From NCBI GenBank assembly GCA_012184525.1, contig WOFQ01000036.1, positions 186,001 through 250,000 of the forward strand: DNA of 64,000 nt. The letters run 5' to 3'. Of this stretch, positions 1 to 11,955 are shown piece after piece. Under the pieces are notes generated by a model. That model ran no database searches and had not been told where the DNA came from. It worked only from the letters and a program-made list of their open reading frames with translations. Position 1 is the first letter of the stretch. The number at the start of each line of letters is the position of its first letter. The position numbers and the translations under genes are program-made. The stretch is from Xenoacremonium recifei (taxonomy: Eukaryota; Ascomycota; Sordariomycetes; Hypocreales; Nectriaceae).

Positions 1-1004
1 TCGATCTCTGACTTGCCTGGGGGCAGGGGAGGCAGGTTGATGGGGTCGATGTAGGTATTGCCGCTGAGCATCAGCTGCAGCTTGAACCATTCTACCTTTT
101 GCACGCCGGGCTTGGGGTATCCAGTGGGCGCCAGAGCATCAGCGATGTCAGGTCCCCATCCCACCACCTTCTGGTATTGGTCATAGTATAGTACAGTCGG
201 GATCTGGAGTGGACATTTAGCTTCTGAGCAGACCACAAGCAAGAACCTTAGCCCACCTTCTGCTTGGTATAAGATCCGGCACCGGGCCATTCCGTGATGA
301 TGTCCTCCTTGGCCTCGTTGTTGGTCGCGAAAGCAAAGGCGACACCCGAAAAGGTGGTTCCCTATACATTTGTTATCAGCTCCTGATCGATCTGACTTCT
401 CCTGCTAGTTCCTTGGTGCACTCACAAAATCAATACCCACGATAAGCTGGGCCTTGCTCTTGCTGGCGCCCTCAACCTCAGCCGCAGGGTTACCCCGCTG
501 GAACTGCTGGGCGATAGGACCTCCCGCAGGCGGACCACCAGCTGGAGGGTAGCCTTGCTGCTGCGGCGGAGGCTGCTGCTGGAAACCTGGAGGGCCTCCC
601 ATGGGAGGTCCCTGGCCCATGGGCGCCATGCCCGGAGGGTAGCCCATGGGGGCACCGGTATTGATCGGGGGCGGCCCTCCAACCATCTGGCTCGGCGGGG
701 TGCGGTTGGGAGGTTGGTTCGTGAGGGGAGAGGTGCGGCCGAGGACGCCGGGCGGGCCTTGCGGAGGGTAGTTGGCAGAATAGCTCGGAGGGCGATTGCC
801 AGCACCCGGGTGATTCATTGGGAGGCTGGTCGTCGAGGACGAGGCGCCGAGGGACGGAGGCGACAGCTGCTGGTGCTGCTGCTGAGGTATTTGGCCGGGA
901 GGAGGAGTCGGGCTCGGCGTGTGACCCTCGGGGGTTTGGATGCTGGCGGCGGATTTGCGTTTACCGAAGCCAAAGCTTTTGAAGCGGGAGTTCATAGAAC
1001 TCAT
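1..1004 (-). CDS. Hsp70-like (HSPA12-type) ATPase, 5' part, cut by window edge
   Basis: Partial gene on the minus strand; the start ATG is at 1004 and the 3' end lies left of the window. I read three exons: 1004-426, 361-257 and 203 to beyond 1. The first exon encodes about 190 residues of Pro/Gln/Gly-rich low complexity, then AQLIVGIDF. Splicing joins this to GTTFSGVAFAFATNNEA, the phosphate-1 loop (DFGTTFSG) of the actin/Hsp70 ATPase fold. Later residues (ITEWPGAGSY, VVGWGPDIADAL) fit the large fungal family of HSPA12-like Hsp70 relatives, which usually lack a normal substrate-binding domain. Donors GTGAG and GTGGGC and acceptors TAG and CAG are visible. Its function is unknown. A second member lies at 21013-23269. 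Confidence 0.85.
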
Positions 1005-3874
1005 ATGGAAGGAGGAGAAACGGAGGGGAGGGGGGAGGACGGAGGAGGAAAAGGGTAGGACAAGAGGTCAAAGGACCCGAGGACCAAGAGAGAGAGGCCG
1101 CAGAGGCGCAGGACGGGGGGTGGAGGCGCTGAAGGGCCGGGGGGGTAGACGGGAGAGGAGGAGGGGAATGGAGGAGGAGGAGGAGGGGGACCGCCTCTTC
1201 TCGCTCTCGTCAGGCCTTTGGGCTCGGGTCAGAAATTAGTACGGGAGGGGAGTGGGCTGGGCTGCTTGCTGGGCTGGACGGGCTGGATGGGCTGGACTGG
1301 GCGCTGCGGCTGTCACTGGCGGTCTCAGTTCGTGCTGCTGCTTGAGGTGCAAGCGGTGCAAGCGGTGCGAGGGGACGGGGCAACAGGAGTGGCCGAGCTG
1401 CGTTCCCGTTCGTGTCTTGGAGGGTGAGGTGGTGATGGGAGTGGTGTCGGGCTTCCTCTTCTGCTGCAGCTGGTGCAGGAGGCTTGCGTTGGCGCTGGCT
1501 GCTGGCTGATGGCGGCGTCGGCGGCGGTGGGCGTCTCGTCTGGCGGCGCTGCTTGGCTTTGCAGTGGACGATGCTAACGGAGAAGAGCGACAGAGGCTGC
1601 AGCAGCGGTTTTCTAATCGGGGATGCAGGCGTCCGGGATGCGAGAACTGGCGATGGGAGCGAATGGATGGATTCCAGGCTTCGTTCGGTGGCTGACAAGG
1701 CTTGACGCAGCCGCTGGGGTGGCTTGGCCTGGCTTAAGATGTTCGGCCGCTTCCCACTGTGGAGGGGGCGAGTGAAGGAGAGGAGAGGCGAGTGGAGGAG
1801 CCACAGCTGACGGCACTAGAAGGACTTGTGCGTAATAAGGCTGAGGGAGAGCGTCCCAAGTCCTCGACTGTCGATTTGTCTCGGTGCCCTGTCTTGGATA
1901 GACGCTCGGCACTGGCAGGTGTGAATGGAGACCTGTCGTGCCTGGTGTGAGCTCGCCGGTATCCGCGTGGGTTTGCGTGTACATACAGCACCGTTGCAAT
2001 GGGACAGACACTGGTGAGAGAGGTGTCGGACAAGGCGTTTATTCAGTGATGGAGGCAGTCAGACGAAACCACGGGTCAAACAACGCTGAGGAACAATTCA
2101 AGGAGACATCAATTCAGGCACAGGATCCGGGGAAGAGACGAGTGAGGTCGATAGCATGAGGCACGATCGGGAGCTGTTTGCGATGGATGGATGGTGATGA
2201 AGAGTGAGGAGCCCGATTTCGATACGATACGATACGACGACTCTCGAAATTGTGGATCTCTTCGTCAGCGCGCTCTCTCTCTCTCGCTCTCTGTTCGTTC
2301 CTTCCGTGTATTGCACAGAATCAATCCCTGGAGCACGGGACGGCAAAATGACCCAGAAGAGAAGGAACCGCCTGGCGAGTACTCTGTATGGAGTATAATA
2401 TCAGAGCTTGGCCCTTCGCCCAGGCTCCCGTCCTTCAGAACTCTGCTCTCATTCTTCCACGATTGATCCTACAGCCCGTCCTTGCCCCGCCAGGCGCTGT
2501 CCGGGGGCCATCCATGGGAGAAGCCAGGATGGAAGCTCCCCCTGTCGGTGCTAGGACTTTGCTCTAGGACTTTGGTCGCTGCCGGTGGGGCATTTGGGAG
2601 GTGCTGCAGTGCTTCGAGATCAACGCGGCGGGCATGAGGTGTCAGTCTACCTCACGCTGCGAAAACGTGGACTGATTGTTCCAGCAGTGTACAAGCAAAC
2701 ACAGTCTAGCGGTTCATCCTCAATCGCTGCAACCTGGGTCTCGAAGCGCTGACCAGCTGCACTGACAGACAGCCCTGCCGCCACCCGTCATTGATTCTGG
2801 ACAAGTCGATGTGCGCACTCTCCCGGGTCTGGGCTGGGCCAGGACTCGCTTCCCTCACTCGCCTTCGGACAGCCAGTGCGACAACCCGAGCATCCATCCC
2901 AATTGCGTGGCGGCGGTCTACACGTCGCCTCCCGAAACGCTCTATTCCCGGGATACGAATGGCGAGCCAGCCCATGTCGTCCACCATCGTCGTCACCACT
3001 GAAGAAGGCCCGGAACCATGAGGAATCAAGCATTTCGTATGGGGACCATGAAATCATTCCCAAGAAGCTCCATTGATCGCGAAAAGACCATCGCACCGTT
3101 CGTTACGGCACTAACGACGGGCAGTGCCTCAACCGGGGTCCATCCTTCATCGCCAGGCACTGCACCTTAATCATTCTGCCACATTTTTAGCATCATGGCC
3201 AGAGTTCCCCCCCCTCAACTCAGCCGCACTCGAAGTGGGGGCGTCCAGCACATCTGGGGGCTGAGGCAGACTGGCCGGATGGCTCTCCTAGGAAGCAACT
3301 CCCACGTGATGCGGCGATTCGCTCGGTCCCTGAGGTTCCCCCAGATGCGAATATTGCAAAGGCGGTGCAGAGCAGCAAGCGATATGGACTTCAACAGGGC
3401 CAAAGCGTGCTTCTGCAAGCCGCATCTAAATAAAGTGCATCCGCGAAATCGGAAGCGGGACGGTGAGTGAGGTGTGGACCCACCTCAGGCACAAGCTGGA
3501 CGCATGCCATTGTGGGGTCAATTGGCTGGCATACGAGTTCACACTCCCGGGTTGATTGAGAATGTCTTCGATCACACGTAGCAGAGCCTCAACTAGAGGT
3601 TCGGCACGCTTTAAATCCGTATTACGGCATGTTCAATTGATGTTGGGTTCTTTGCTCATTTACCTCATGGCGTGGAAAGGCCGGCTAATCGGCCCAGCTC
3701 CCAGTCAATGCTCCGACAATTACCCCGACGATGAACTCATTTATCCTCCCCAAGCAAAAAGGATGCAATTCAAGACCATTTGAAAGCAACACATCTTCAA
3801 CTCTATATTAAATTCTAGTATTAAGTCCTGCGTATGAGGGTATTGTATAACGCCTTTTGTTGCACGCTCGCTCT
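1005..3874. other. Intergenic: leader/promoter of the Hsp70-like gene and 3' flank of glycerol kinase
   Basis: About 2.9 kb without a gene I can support. From 1005 to about 1200 the plus strand is almost pure purine (GGAGG runs), so the Hsp70-like transcript would have a CT-rich leader there. Around 1255-1305 there are GGGCTGGAY-type tandem units, about 1346 a repeated GCAAGCGGT, at 2219-2236 a run of GATAC units, and about 2275-2300 a CT microsatellite. Several ORFs of 60-190 codons exist, but they have low-complexity translations and no domain I recognise. Confidence 0.6.
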
Positions 3875-5687
3875 TCATGGGTGGTTCTTGATCCATCCGC
3901 GACTCATTTCCACCGCCTGCTCCCACGTCTTTCGCATACTTTCCCGCTCCTTCTTATCCAGCTCCGGCTTGAAAATTCTCCGGCCGTTGCTGTTCACGTC
4001 TTTCAAGTCATCCAGCTCGTTCCACACCCCCGTGGCGAGGCCAGCGGCAATGGCTGCGCCGAGAGCCGTGGTCTCACGCATCGCAGGTCGGTCCACGGGG
4101 ATCCCGCTGAGATCAGCTTGTGTCTGCATACACAAGTCTGAGTTGGAGAGCCCGCCATCTACTGCGAGCGACTCGAGGGCGTGTCCAGAGTCGGCGGCCA
4201 TGGCGTCGAGAATGGCGGCTGTCTGATGGCAGGTAGCTTCGAGTGTGGCCCTGGCGATATGTCCCTTCTTCGTGTGCTGGGTAATGCCGACTAAATCACT
4301 GTTAGTAAGAGTCGAAACTGCATGGCAAATGCAACTCACAGAGCGTCCCCTTGGCATCATCGATCCAGTAAGGCGCGAAGAGACCGCTGAAGGCGGTGAC
4401 AAAGTAGACGCCGCCATTGTCGGAGACAGACAGCGCAACAGAATCCACTTCCGAGGACTCTTTGATGATGCCCAGGTTATTCTGCAGAAATTTGATGCCA
4501 GATCCAGCGACGGCTATGCTTCCTTCAAGAGCATACACAGGCTTGCGACCGTTGCCAAAATCGTAGGCTACCGTCGCAAGAAGGCCACTCTTGGAGATGA
4601 CGGGTTCAGTTCCCACGTTGTAGAGGAGGAAGCATCCAGTTCCATATGTGTTTTTAGCCTGGCCGGGACTAAACCCACATTGGCCTACAAGGGCAGAAGA
4701 CTGGTCGCCCAAACAGCCGGCGATTGGGACTCCTTTGAGAGAGCCTTTAGACAGCGCACCAAAAGCCGTCGGATGGGATGACGGCACGATCTTTGGGAGA
4801 GCCAATTTGCTCCGGTCAATGTCGAAAAACGAGAGTAGAGTGTCATCATAATCTAGAGTTCGGAGGTTCATGAACATTGTCCGACTGGCATTGGTCGCAT
4901 CGGTCACGTAGATAGGGCCGTCCTCTCGCTGTTGGCCACCGTTAAGCCGGTAGATCAGCCACGAGTCAACGGTTCCAAAAGCTAGGCGGCCTTCCTCATA
5001 GGCCTTCTTCACGGAGTCGACATTTTGCAGCACCCACAGAAGCTTAACACTGGAAGGATACGTTGAGAGCGGCAGCCCACAGAGCTCTTGCAGCTTGTCG
5101 GCGCCTGGTCGGTTCTTGAGCTCTCGGACGAGGGAGGCAGTTCGGGTATCCGGCCAGACTACGGCATTGTAGAGGGGTTCGCCTGTGTTCTTGTCCCACA
5201 AGACGGTGGTTTCGCGCTGGTTGGTGATGCCAATTGAGCGGATGTCTGACACGGAGTGTCCTTTGGAGCGGAACTCTTCGACGGCCTTCTCAATGCAGTT
5301 CTCGGCGGATTCTAGGAGTTCAATTGGGTCGTGCTCGTGCCAACTGGAATTGAGCCGTTAGCAGGAGAAGCCCGAGATGGCATAACGGACGTACCCAGAA
5401 TGAGGGTACTTGTTTTCGAACTCGATCTGGTGGCTCGCAACGGGATCACCGTGCCCATCGAAGATGAGAAAGCGAGTAGAGGTAGTTCCTTGGTCGATGC
5501 TGCCGACGAACCAATGTCTCTTCTTCTCCTCCTCCGTCTCTATTATGCCCTGGGGGAGATGTTCCTCCAGCAGGACCTCGGCCGTTCTCGGGCGCTTAGC
5601 ATCGCGATCGTCCGTCAGATCCTCCGGTCTTCGAAGTCGGTTCTTGGTAGCCGCAACAGGCGGTTCGGCAGCAGTGGTAAAGTCCAT
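3875..5687 (-). CDS. GUT1: Glycerol kinase
   Basis: Cytosolic FGGY-family kinase that phosphorylates glycerol to sn-glycerol-3-phosphate, the entry step of glycerol use. Three exons (5687-5395, 5343-4340, 4290-3875) give 570 residues. Introns have GTACGT and GTGAGT donors and CAG and TAG acceptors. Visible motifs are GSIDQGTTSTRFLIFD near residues 62-77 (ATP-binding fold start), ITNQRETT, the KNTYGTGCFLLYN phosphate loop, DDAKGTLFGITQHT across the second junction, and the C-terminal AVDGGLSNSDLCMQTQADL FGGY signature. A 55-residue N-terminal extension containing KRPR precedes the core, so the protein is longer than bacterial glycerol kinases (about 500 residues). The upstream leader on this strand is CT-rich. 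Confidence 0.95.
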
Positions 5688-7507
5688 CCTTGCACACGAC
5701 GCGGCAATGTCGCGGCAAGGGAGCCGTCCCTAACAGTAGAGGGGTGGTGACGGGGCGGGTACTGGTAATTGGCGTTTAGGGGAAGTCAGGAGGCGCGGTT
5801 TGTGAGAGCAGAATAGGTGAGAATGTGCGAGGAGGGCGAGGAGAGGGGGATTAAATGAGGAGGGAGAGAGGTGCGACTTCGGATAGGGGACTCGGGAGAA
5901 GCGTGCCTGGACTCGGGAAAGGGAAAGGGAGTGGGGGAGGGCCGGCGCCATCGTGATGGAGGGGAGGGGAGGGATAAAGGCAGGACAATTAATTGGCATG
6001 TGCGTGTGACGTCGGGTCGGAGCACCGAACGGAGGAATTGAATCGGCTTGGCTTGGCCAGGCCAGGCCTCGATCGATTGAATTTCAGGTCACGAGCCACT
6101 GCAGACCCAAATTTGATCGGCTTAATCAGCCTCCACCGTCTCCATCCTCCCCGTGGAGAGACGCATCTGGCGCTGTGGTTGGCGGAGGATCTGCGGGGGT
6201 TCCCTAGGAGGAATACTCCCACCCCCAAACTCCCCCAAGGCACGGAATACAGCCCGCCGACTTTATTGATATTGGGGGTTGTCCGGAGGCGGCGCCTGGC
6301 GTCGAAGGCCCCGACTGAGGCGTTTCCAACGCTGTGTTCGTGCGAGCAATTAATATAGTTTAGCAAGAAATAGCTTACGAATGGTGGAGAGGCATTCACA
6401 AGACCCGACATCTGGTACTCCATGCAATACAGTTGAGACATTTTCCCCGTTCCGAGGTGTTTTCAATTTCATTGATGGCTTGCAGGAAACAATTCAATAT
6501 TCCGGTCCGGAGCTTGCGGCTGAATCGGAGTCGTAGTAAATTGTTATTAATTGTGAAGCCTTCCTCCAATGGAGACTCTGTACAACGAGAACGGCCTTCT
6601 TTCTATCGCATCATTACCCTAGAGGCATTGTCATACACCCAATGTTGCCAGATTCCCGCAGAACTGTCTCATAACTTCATCGGTGCTCTAGGCTAACAAA
6701 AAGCCTGTACAACAAATTTGTTTTGATCGCTGAAACAATACTTATCAGCCATCTGAAGGGTACGAGAAATAAAGCAAGGCCCCTTTAAGTTGAGTTGCCA
6801 TTGGTGTTGACAGAGTCGCCGTTATTGCCTCCTCTGGCCCCGGTATGATTGGCGAATCATGTCGGATTGACCCGGCAGACTCAATGAAAAGCAAGTATCT
6901 GGCTCAGTATATAGTGGCCCAAGGGCGAGAACATTTCCCACTCGTTGACCCATCCGGCGATGTCGTTATGCTCTTGCCAAACCACATCACCAAAAACCTT
7001 CTTGCACCCACTTGCAAACTATCGTGCAAGACGAGGGCTTTCCTCCTGCCCCTTGATTCTTCGATGTACCAGGCTTTAATTTGTGTCGCAAGGCATCTCA
7101 GAAGCAACGCGAATGAAAATGCGCATGACCTGCCTGCCGCTGGAGAGGCGCGGAGCAAGTATCAGGCTGTCAACCCCCTCATGCCGTATAATTTGGGGGC
7201 CATATGCGCCCCAATCCTTGCACCTCGCAAAACAGCGAATCAAGCTTACTCGGAAGTGCATGGCTATCCCAGAAGAAGGTACTTTTGTCTAGCAAGGGTT
7301 ATTCTCAGCTCTGTTATGTTGCTCTGCAGCAAATGTGCAAAACCAGTAGCCAACCAACAGGCAACAAATCAGCTCAACATGGCGGGGTAACGTAGTAACT
7401 TCTGAACAATGGCATGGGCACAAACGATGATAAATAACCTGGGGCCTTCTTCGTAGTTGAGAAGACAAACAAAGTAGATGTTCAACATCCTGTGACCATC
7501 GCCCATC
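5688..7507. other. Intergenic between glycerol kinase and membrane protein genes
   Basis: About 1.8 kb. On the minus strand, 5750-5990 is CT-rich and is probably the glycerol kinase leader and promoter. The rest contains scattered ORFs up to 181 codons (6845-7390), whose translation has no recognisable domain and no intron-supported extension. I see no RNA gene or mobile element. Confidence 0.5.
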
Positions 7508-9559
7508 ATGGCACGGTATGATTATGACCCTATTACCCCCGAAGACACAGCCTCTGTTGTGGCCACTAATATGCCGCTCGACATCCGTACAAGAGAGCGG
7601 GATTCTCAGTCATCAATTCCGAATCGAGAAAAACATGGTTCTGTCGTTGATCGATCGATTCCCCTCGTAACAGACTCATCTGCGGCGACAACAAGAAAAC
7701 TAGCGACCCAGAGGAAGACAAGCTCAGCTTCGGCGGTCTTCAAAATCTACTTAGACTCCCTCCTCACCCTTACCGCGCTCTTATTCATTGTCTATGCCAT
7801 ACTGGTCAAACGGAATGACGGGAGGCCTATCACTACCGAACCTGTGCCCTCATTAGAGGCTGCTTCTAGATACGGGCCGACCGTCTTCCCCATTCTCTAC
7901 GCTGCCATTACGGCCAACCTCCTCCGCGCTACCGCGGCATGGAGACTCGAGCGTGGAATCTCTGTGTTGAACTTGGAGTTTCTCCTCAGGAGCAGAACAG
8001 TTTTCAGCGCAGTCACTGCACCGGCTGTTCTCGGCACTGTCAATTTAGTGTCGCCTTTCCTCATTCTTCTTTGGGCCTTCTCGCCCATTGGAGGTCAGGC
8101 CGCATTGCGAGTTGTCACCTTCAGACCTTCCAATGATTCGCAGCCTTGGACTGGCAGATATGCTGAGTTCAACGGGCCGCTAGGATATCTCAATACGGCG
8201 TCCGAGGCAGGCCCCGAAATACTTCCTCAGGCCGCAGGGGTTTTTGCAGCAGCTCTCGCAAGCCCGGAAGAAATAAAGGTAGCTAGTCAAGATGCATTTG
8301 GAAATATCAGGATACCAATGATTGAGCAATTCCTGGCGTCTAACGCTACTCCGGATTCTGAAGGATGGTACGGCATCGAGAATGATACGAACATCGAATA
8401 TTCTTCTCTCATGGGGCTTCCTCTCCGCTATGTCGACGGCTTTAACCAGCCCTTCAATCGTACATTTTCTCTTGAGGCCACGTACATGTACACCAACTGC
8501 ACAATGTCACACACTAAGCATACTACGAGTGCCTACACAAAGTGGACATCTCGCCTAATGAATACAGAGAGTCAAGGACCGAACACGTACCACAACGGCA
8601 GAACCATGATGCTCGTGACCGACGATGCCCGCGATGCCAACACCAAAACACCACGACCGTTAAATTTCACATCAGTCACATACGATTACATGACCAATGC
8701 GACCTGCATTGTCACCAGTACTTTTGTGGAGGTTGGGGTGAAGTGTCATCTATCTGACTGCGGCCCTGCCCGTGTCCGAGCAGTACCAGAACCTGGGAAC
8801 GTTACTATTTTCACCGCTCTGGATGGCCTGGGCCCAGATTTGAAGCTTGAATTTGGGCTTCAAGGCCCCGGATTTTTGAGTACGTTTGTCAACTCAACGA
8901 AGAATCCGTGGTTTGAAGATTGGGCTACCAGTCCCTCCTCGACACCACTGGAATATTTCTTCACCCACCCCATTTCGCCATATGCTGTCACCTATAACTC
9001 TAGAACCAATTGGATTGGTGAAGATGTCTGGCATGTTAACGAGTCGATATTCCCCACACGGTTCTCTCAGCTGCTCAATACCTTCTGGATTATCAACATA
9101 GGCCCCTTCGCTGTTACTGGGAACCTCACATGTCGGGAGTTGGGGGAAGGTTACGAAATGGCGGGAGACATGACAGACCCGTACTGCCGAACTACGAACG
9201 GAACAATGATACCAGATGTCCTCGTCCTGCGCGCGGACAATGCTTGGTTGGCGGTCCTTCTCCTTGCATCTTTAATAATGTTCTTCTCCTCGATCATAGC
9301 AACAATCTTTGGCTCTCTACGTCGAGGCCCGGAGGTCCTTGACTTCACAACTAGCATGATGAGATACAGTCCATATACGGGTATTTCGGAGGGTCATAGC
9401 TCCATGGAGGATGGAGCTGATCAAGTGTCCAGATTGAAAGACGCGACTGTGTGCTTGGGCGATATTAGACCCGAACAGGAGCTAGGTTATGTGACACTGG
9501 GAATGCGCAATAAAGTATTGCCCCTGAGCAAGCAAGCAACAACCAGAAGATACGAATGA
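7508..9559 (+). CDS. Large glycosylated four-pass membrane protein, function unknown
   Basis: Single-exon gene of 683 codons with ATG at 7508. The N-terminal 75 residues are hydrophilic. Hydrophobic segments follow near residues 78-100, 123-141 and 165-190. A region of about 380 residues with many N-x-S/T sequons (e.g. NRTFSLEA, NGTMIPD) and paired cysteines follows, then a fourth segment near 579-602 and an 80-residue hydrophilic tail. This pattern (three N-terminal helices, a big extracytoplasmic domain, one C-terminal helix) is familiar from a large, poorly characterised ascomycete membrane-protein family; I cannot assign a function. Codons for residues about 207-224 are duplicated downstream of the stop (9589-9642). 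Confidence 0.8.
   Translation: MARYDYDPITPEDTASVVATNMPLDIRTRERDSQSSIPNREKHGSVVDRSIPLVTDSSAATTRKLATQRKTSSASAVFKIYLDSLLTLTALLFIVYAILVKRNDGRPITTEPVPSLEAASRYGPTVFPILYAAITANLLRATAAWRLERGISVLNLEFLLRSRTVFSAVTAPAVLGTVNLVSPFLILLWAFSPIGGQAALRVVTFRPSNDSQPWTGRYAEFNGPLGYLNTASEAGPEILPQAAGVFAAALASPEEIKVASQDAFGNIRIPMIEQFLASNATPDSEGWYGIENDTNIEYSSLMGLPLRYVDGFNQPFNRTFSLEATYMYTNCTMSHTKHTTSAYTKWTSRLMNTESQGPNTYHNGRTMMLVTDDARDANTKTPRPLNFTSVTYDYMTNATCIVTSTFVEVGVKCHLSDCGPARVRAVPEPGNVTIFTALDGLGPDLKLEFGLQGPGFLSTFVNSTKNPWFEDWATSPSSTPLEYFFTHPISPYAVTYNSRTNWIGEDVWHVNESIFPTRFSQLLNTFWIINIGPFAVTGNLTCRELGEGYEMAGDMTDPYCRTTNGTMIPDVLVLRADNAWLAVLLLASLIMFFSSIIATIFGSLRRGPEVLDFTTSMMRYSPYTGISEGHSSMEDGADQVSRLKDATVCLGDIRPEQELGYVTLGMRNKVLPLSKQATTRRYE
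8126..8179 (+). repeat. 54-bp repeat, copy 1 (inside the membrane-protein CDS)
   Basis: This stretch of the coding sequence recurs at 9589-9642 in the same orientation with one difference (G at 8140, A at 9603). The two copies are 1,463 bp apart. Confidence 0.95.
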
Positions 9560-9588
9560 TAAAGGCCAAGGCATGAATGGCCTCTTTT

Positions 9589-9642
9589 CCTTCCAATGAT
9601 TCACAGCCTTGGACTGGCAGATATGCTGAGTTCAACGGGCCG
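9589..9642 (+). repeat. 54-bp repeat, copy 2 (30 bp after the stop codon)
   Basis: Non-coding copy of 8126-8179, 53 of 54 positions identical, starting 30 bp after the stop codon at 9557-9559. The sequences flanking the two copies do not match, so this is a short patch and not the edge of a long tandem duplication. The single change is G to A. Confidence 0.95.
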
Positions 9643-10998
9643 GAATTCTAGGTCGGGTTGCAGATGGCTTGGGATTGCTGGTTGTGGTCTCGTCGATACG
9701 CGCGCCTTGCTTCTAATACCAGATGAGTTTGAGATCGAGGAGTTGATGTTATGACTCTTTTCTGAATTTTGAATAGCAGAGTCATGAGTGCCCTGTAGGG
9801 GATTCCGCTGTAAAACGCTTGGTTTATGCGATGCGTTGAAAGTAGGATTCTCCTGATTATAGCTGAGTTCCTATACTTTGTATGACAAAGTTTGGCTGAT
9901 GTGTTGACTAACCTAAGACTGCTATTGATTACGGCTCTAATGGAGGTACTGGGGGAGGGGTGCAGGGTTTCCTGGCTGCTAGCGGGTTCTTGCCCAGTAC
10001 CAGGCTTCCGGAGAAGCTTTCTCTATTTTGAGTCCTGTTTTACCCTGGATATCTATCGAAAACTACCGGCGCTTGCCATATTTGGTTCTTGGCGCTAGTC
10101 CTCTTGGTGTAGGATATGGTAATACCTAGTGATATGTAAATAGGTAGTATTGAAGTCGATGTGTGAATGCTTGTGATAGCCTATTGCCTGTTGGAATATG
10201 TTGCAATGTAGTATATATTTACTGATGAAGCTTCTGTAATGGTTTGTTTTCCTAATGGCCTCGCAATTGACTATTATTAAAACCGAATAATGCTCGAGCA
10301 ATTTCCTGAGGGCTCTTGACACTTGTATGATCGCCTGATACTGCGGTTATACTATTTACTAGGGCAGCTGAGAGCCCTTTACGGTAAAAGTCGATATGAT
10401 TGTTTAGGATTGCAGTTTGAACTTTGGGGCGGAGGTTAATTTGAATGGAATGAAGGATATTAGCCCTTATTTGCTGCAGATAAATGTGATAGAGCTATGA
10501 TATAATTTGATTAGCTATAATATCTTGCCCGGGATACTGCTGAAGCTAGTTAAGCCCTAAATCAGTGCGGCGACTAAGGTTAAAGAAATGCCTAATATAG
10601 CTATTATACTTAAGATATTATTGATAAAGAGTATTATTCCTAAATAAGACTGAATTAGTAATATCTAGAAGAAACCTTAATAGGGCCTAGTTAATGTGAG
10701 GCTTAATCTAGCAGTAGCTATACTGCTCTAGTATTTAGCTGAAGCTAAGGCTGTAATATACTTGTGGCAAGCCTATTGGTTGTGGCAGCTCTTGTTTACT
10801 CTATTATAACGCCCCTTTCCGGGAGTAATTATTACCTCTAACTGCAACTCGGAGATATCGGAGAAATATATTTATTATTTTAGTTTGCTCCTATGTTATC
10901 AGGCTTGTGGAACGCTGGGCTCGGGTCAGTTTAAACCTGGTTATAAACTTGTTAATATTGCGCCAGATAAAATTAAGAAAAATAGGACTGCAGACTGT
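9643..10998. repeat. AT- and TpA-rich, RIP-like degenerate DNA
   Basis: From about 10100 to 10990 the base composition shifts sharply: TA dinucleotides and stop codons are dense in all frames (for example CTAATATAGCTATTATACTTAAG around 10592), while the neighbouring genes are GC-balanced. This is the usual appearance of transposon relics after repeat-induced point mutation (C to T at CpA) in Pezizomycotina. I cannot identify the original element. Nothing coding is visible between 9643 and 10998. Confidence 0.55.
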
Positions 10999-11955
10999 CT
11001 ATAAATGAGGTGGAGGCCCATGTAGCTTGATGGAGCGGGCTTCGGGTTTCAAAGAGCGGAGGACTGTCAGTATACTTTGAAATAAGGCCCACGAAATATG
11101 AAATTCCTCACGGACGCCGAAGGATCGTTGCTTAGTATCTGTTAATCTATAATGACAACGGCGCTTGCTGGCCAGATATGCTTGGTCTGTGATGTTGTTT
11201 CTCGATGCTGGCTTGCCACAAATGCTTTGCATACTATACCGAAGCTGAGGGTCCAATGCCAAATGTCGTAGATCTGGATTCTGAAATGGAAACGTGCGGG
11301 CGGCATCCATAATCTCCTTGGTGAGGCTGTATATCTGGCCATAAAGGATACCTCCGCGGCGGAGTCGAGAGCTTGAAGGTGTCAATGTAGTCATGCCGCC
11401 AGTATCTCGAAGTATTGACTTGTGGTAGAAGTTTTGGCCGGACTTGGGAACGTTCCTATTATAGAGGTGATCGAGGCGATGACAGATGCAATAACGCCGA
11501 TAGAGATATGTCTGAGGTTCAGGAGATGAACCGCTGTTGTGTATTGGGCAGGTCTCTTTGCCCATATCGATATATAACCGGTTGCTGTATATGTAGGAGA
11601 AATCTAGGACGCGGTGCAGTTTGCAGTTAAAGCTGTTCATGACTGCAAGCAGATCGGATGGGGCATCTGAGTATTTGAATAAAAGTTTTGTGCCTTTTGC
11701 CTTGATGAAAAGCTCTGGATCGCGAAAGTCTTGCAATCCTGGTTGGCATACCGCCGCGAGAATATGACCCCATAATTGCTGTAAACCTTGCGATGGTAGG
11801 AAGTAGGTTATCTGGAGTTGAGTCCGATAACTAGAAGTCTCAAGCAGGCGATCCTCTACTTTAGGAGCATGATAGGTAGCTAATGCGTGACGATAACTTG
11901 CCGGCAAGTGCTGGAGTCTATCTATTTGTAGACCTGACGGACAGTGCGTACCCAC
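10999..11955 (-). pseudogene. Start-less ORF of an uncharacterised, probably repeat-associated family
   Basis: Open frame of about 318 codons on the minus strand. It has no ATG at its 5' end (the frame opens at GTG just after a stop; the first internal ATG is about 100 codons in), which suggests a truncated copy. Distinct segments are SYRHALATYHAPKVEDRLLE, GLQQLWGHIL, KAKGTKLLFKY, LDFSYIYSNRLYIDMGKETC and LYGQIYSLTKEIMDAAR. I associate such sequences, from memory only, with multicopy hypothetical proteins in transposon-rich regions of Hypocreales. It abuts RIP-like DNA at its 3' end, yet its own frame is intact, so the damage is uneven. Function is unknown. It could be an exon of a longer gene, but no convincing upstream exon was found. 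Confidence 0.5.

Noticed and set aside
1210..1698. 162-codon minus-strand ORF upstream of the Hsp70-like gene
   Set aside because: Ser/Pro/Arg/Ala low complexity, no domain, and it lies in the CT-rich leader/promoter region; overlaps ORFs on the other strand of equal quality.
6845..7390. 181-codon plus-strand ORF
   Set aside because: No recognisable domain, mixed composition, overlapping ORFs on the opposite strand, no intron-supported extension.
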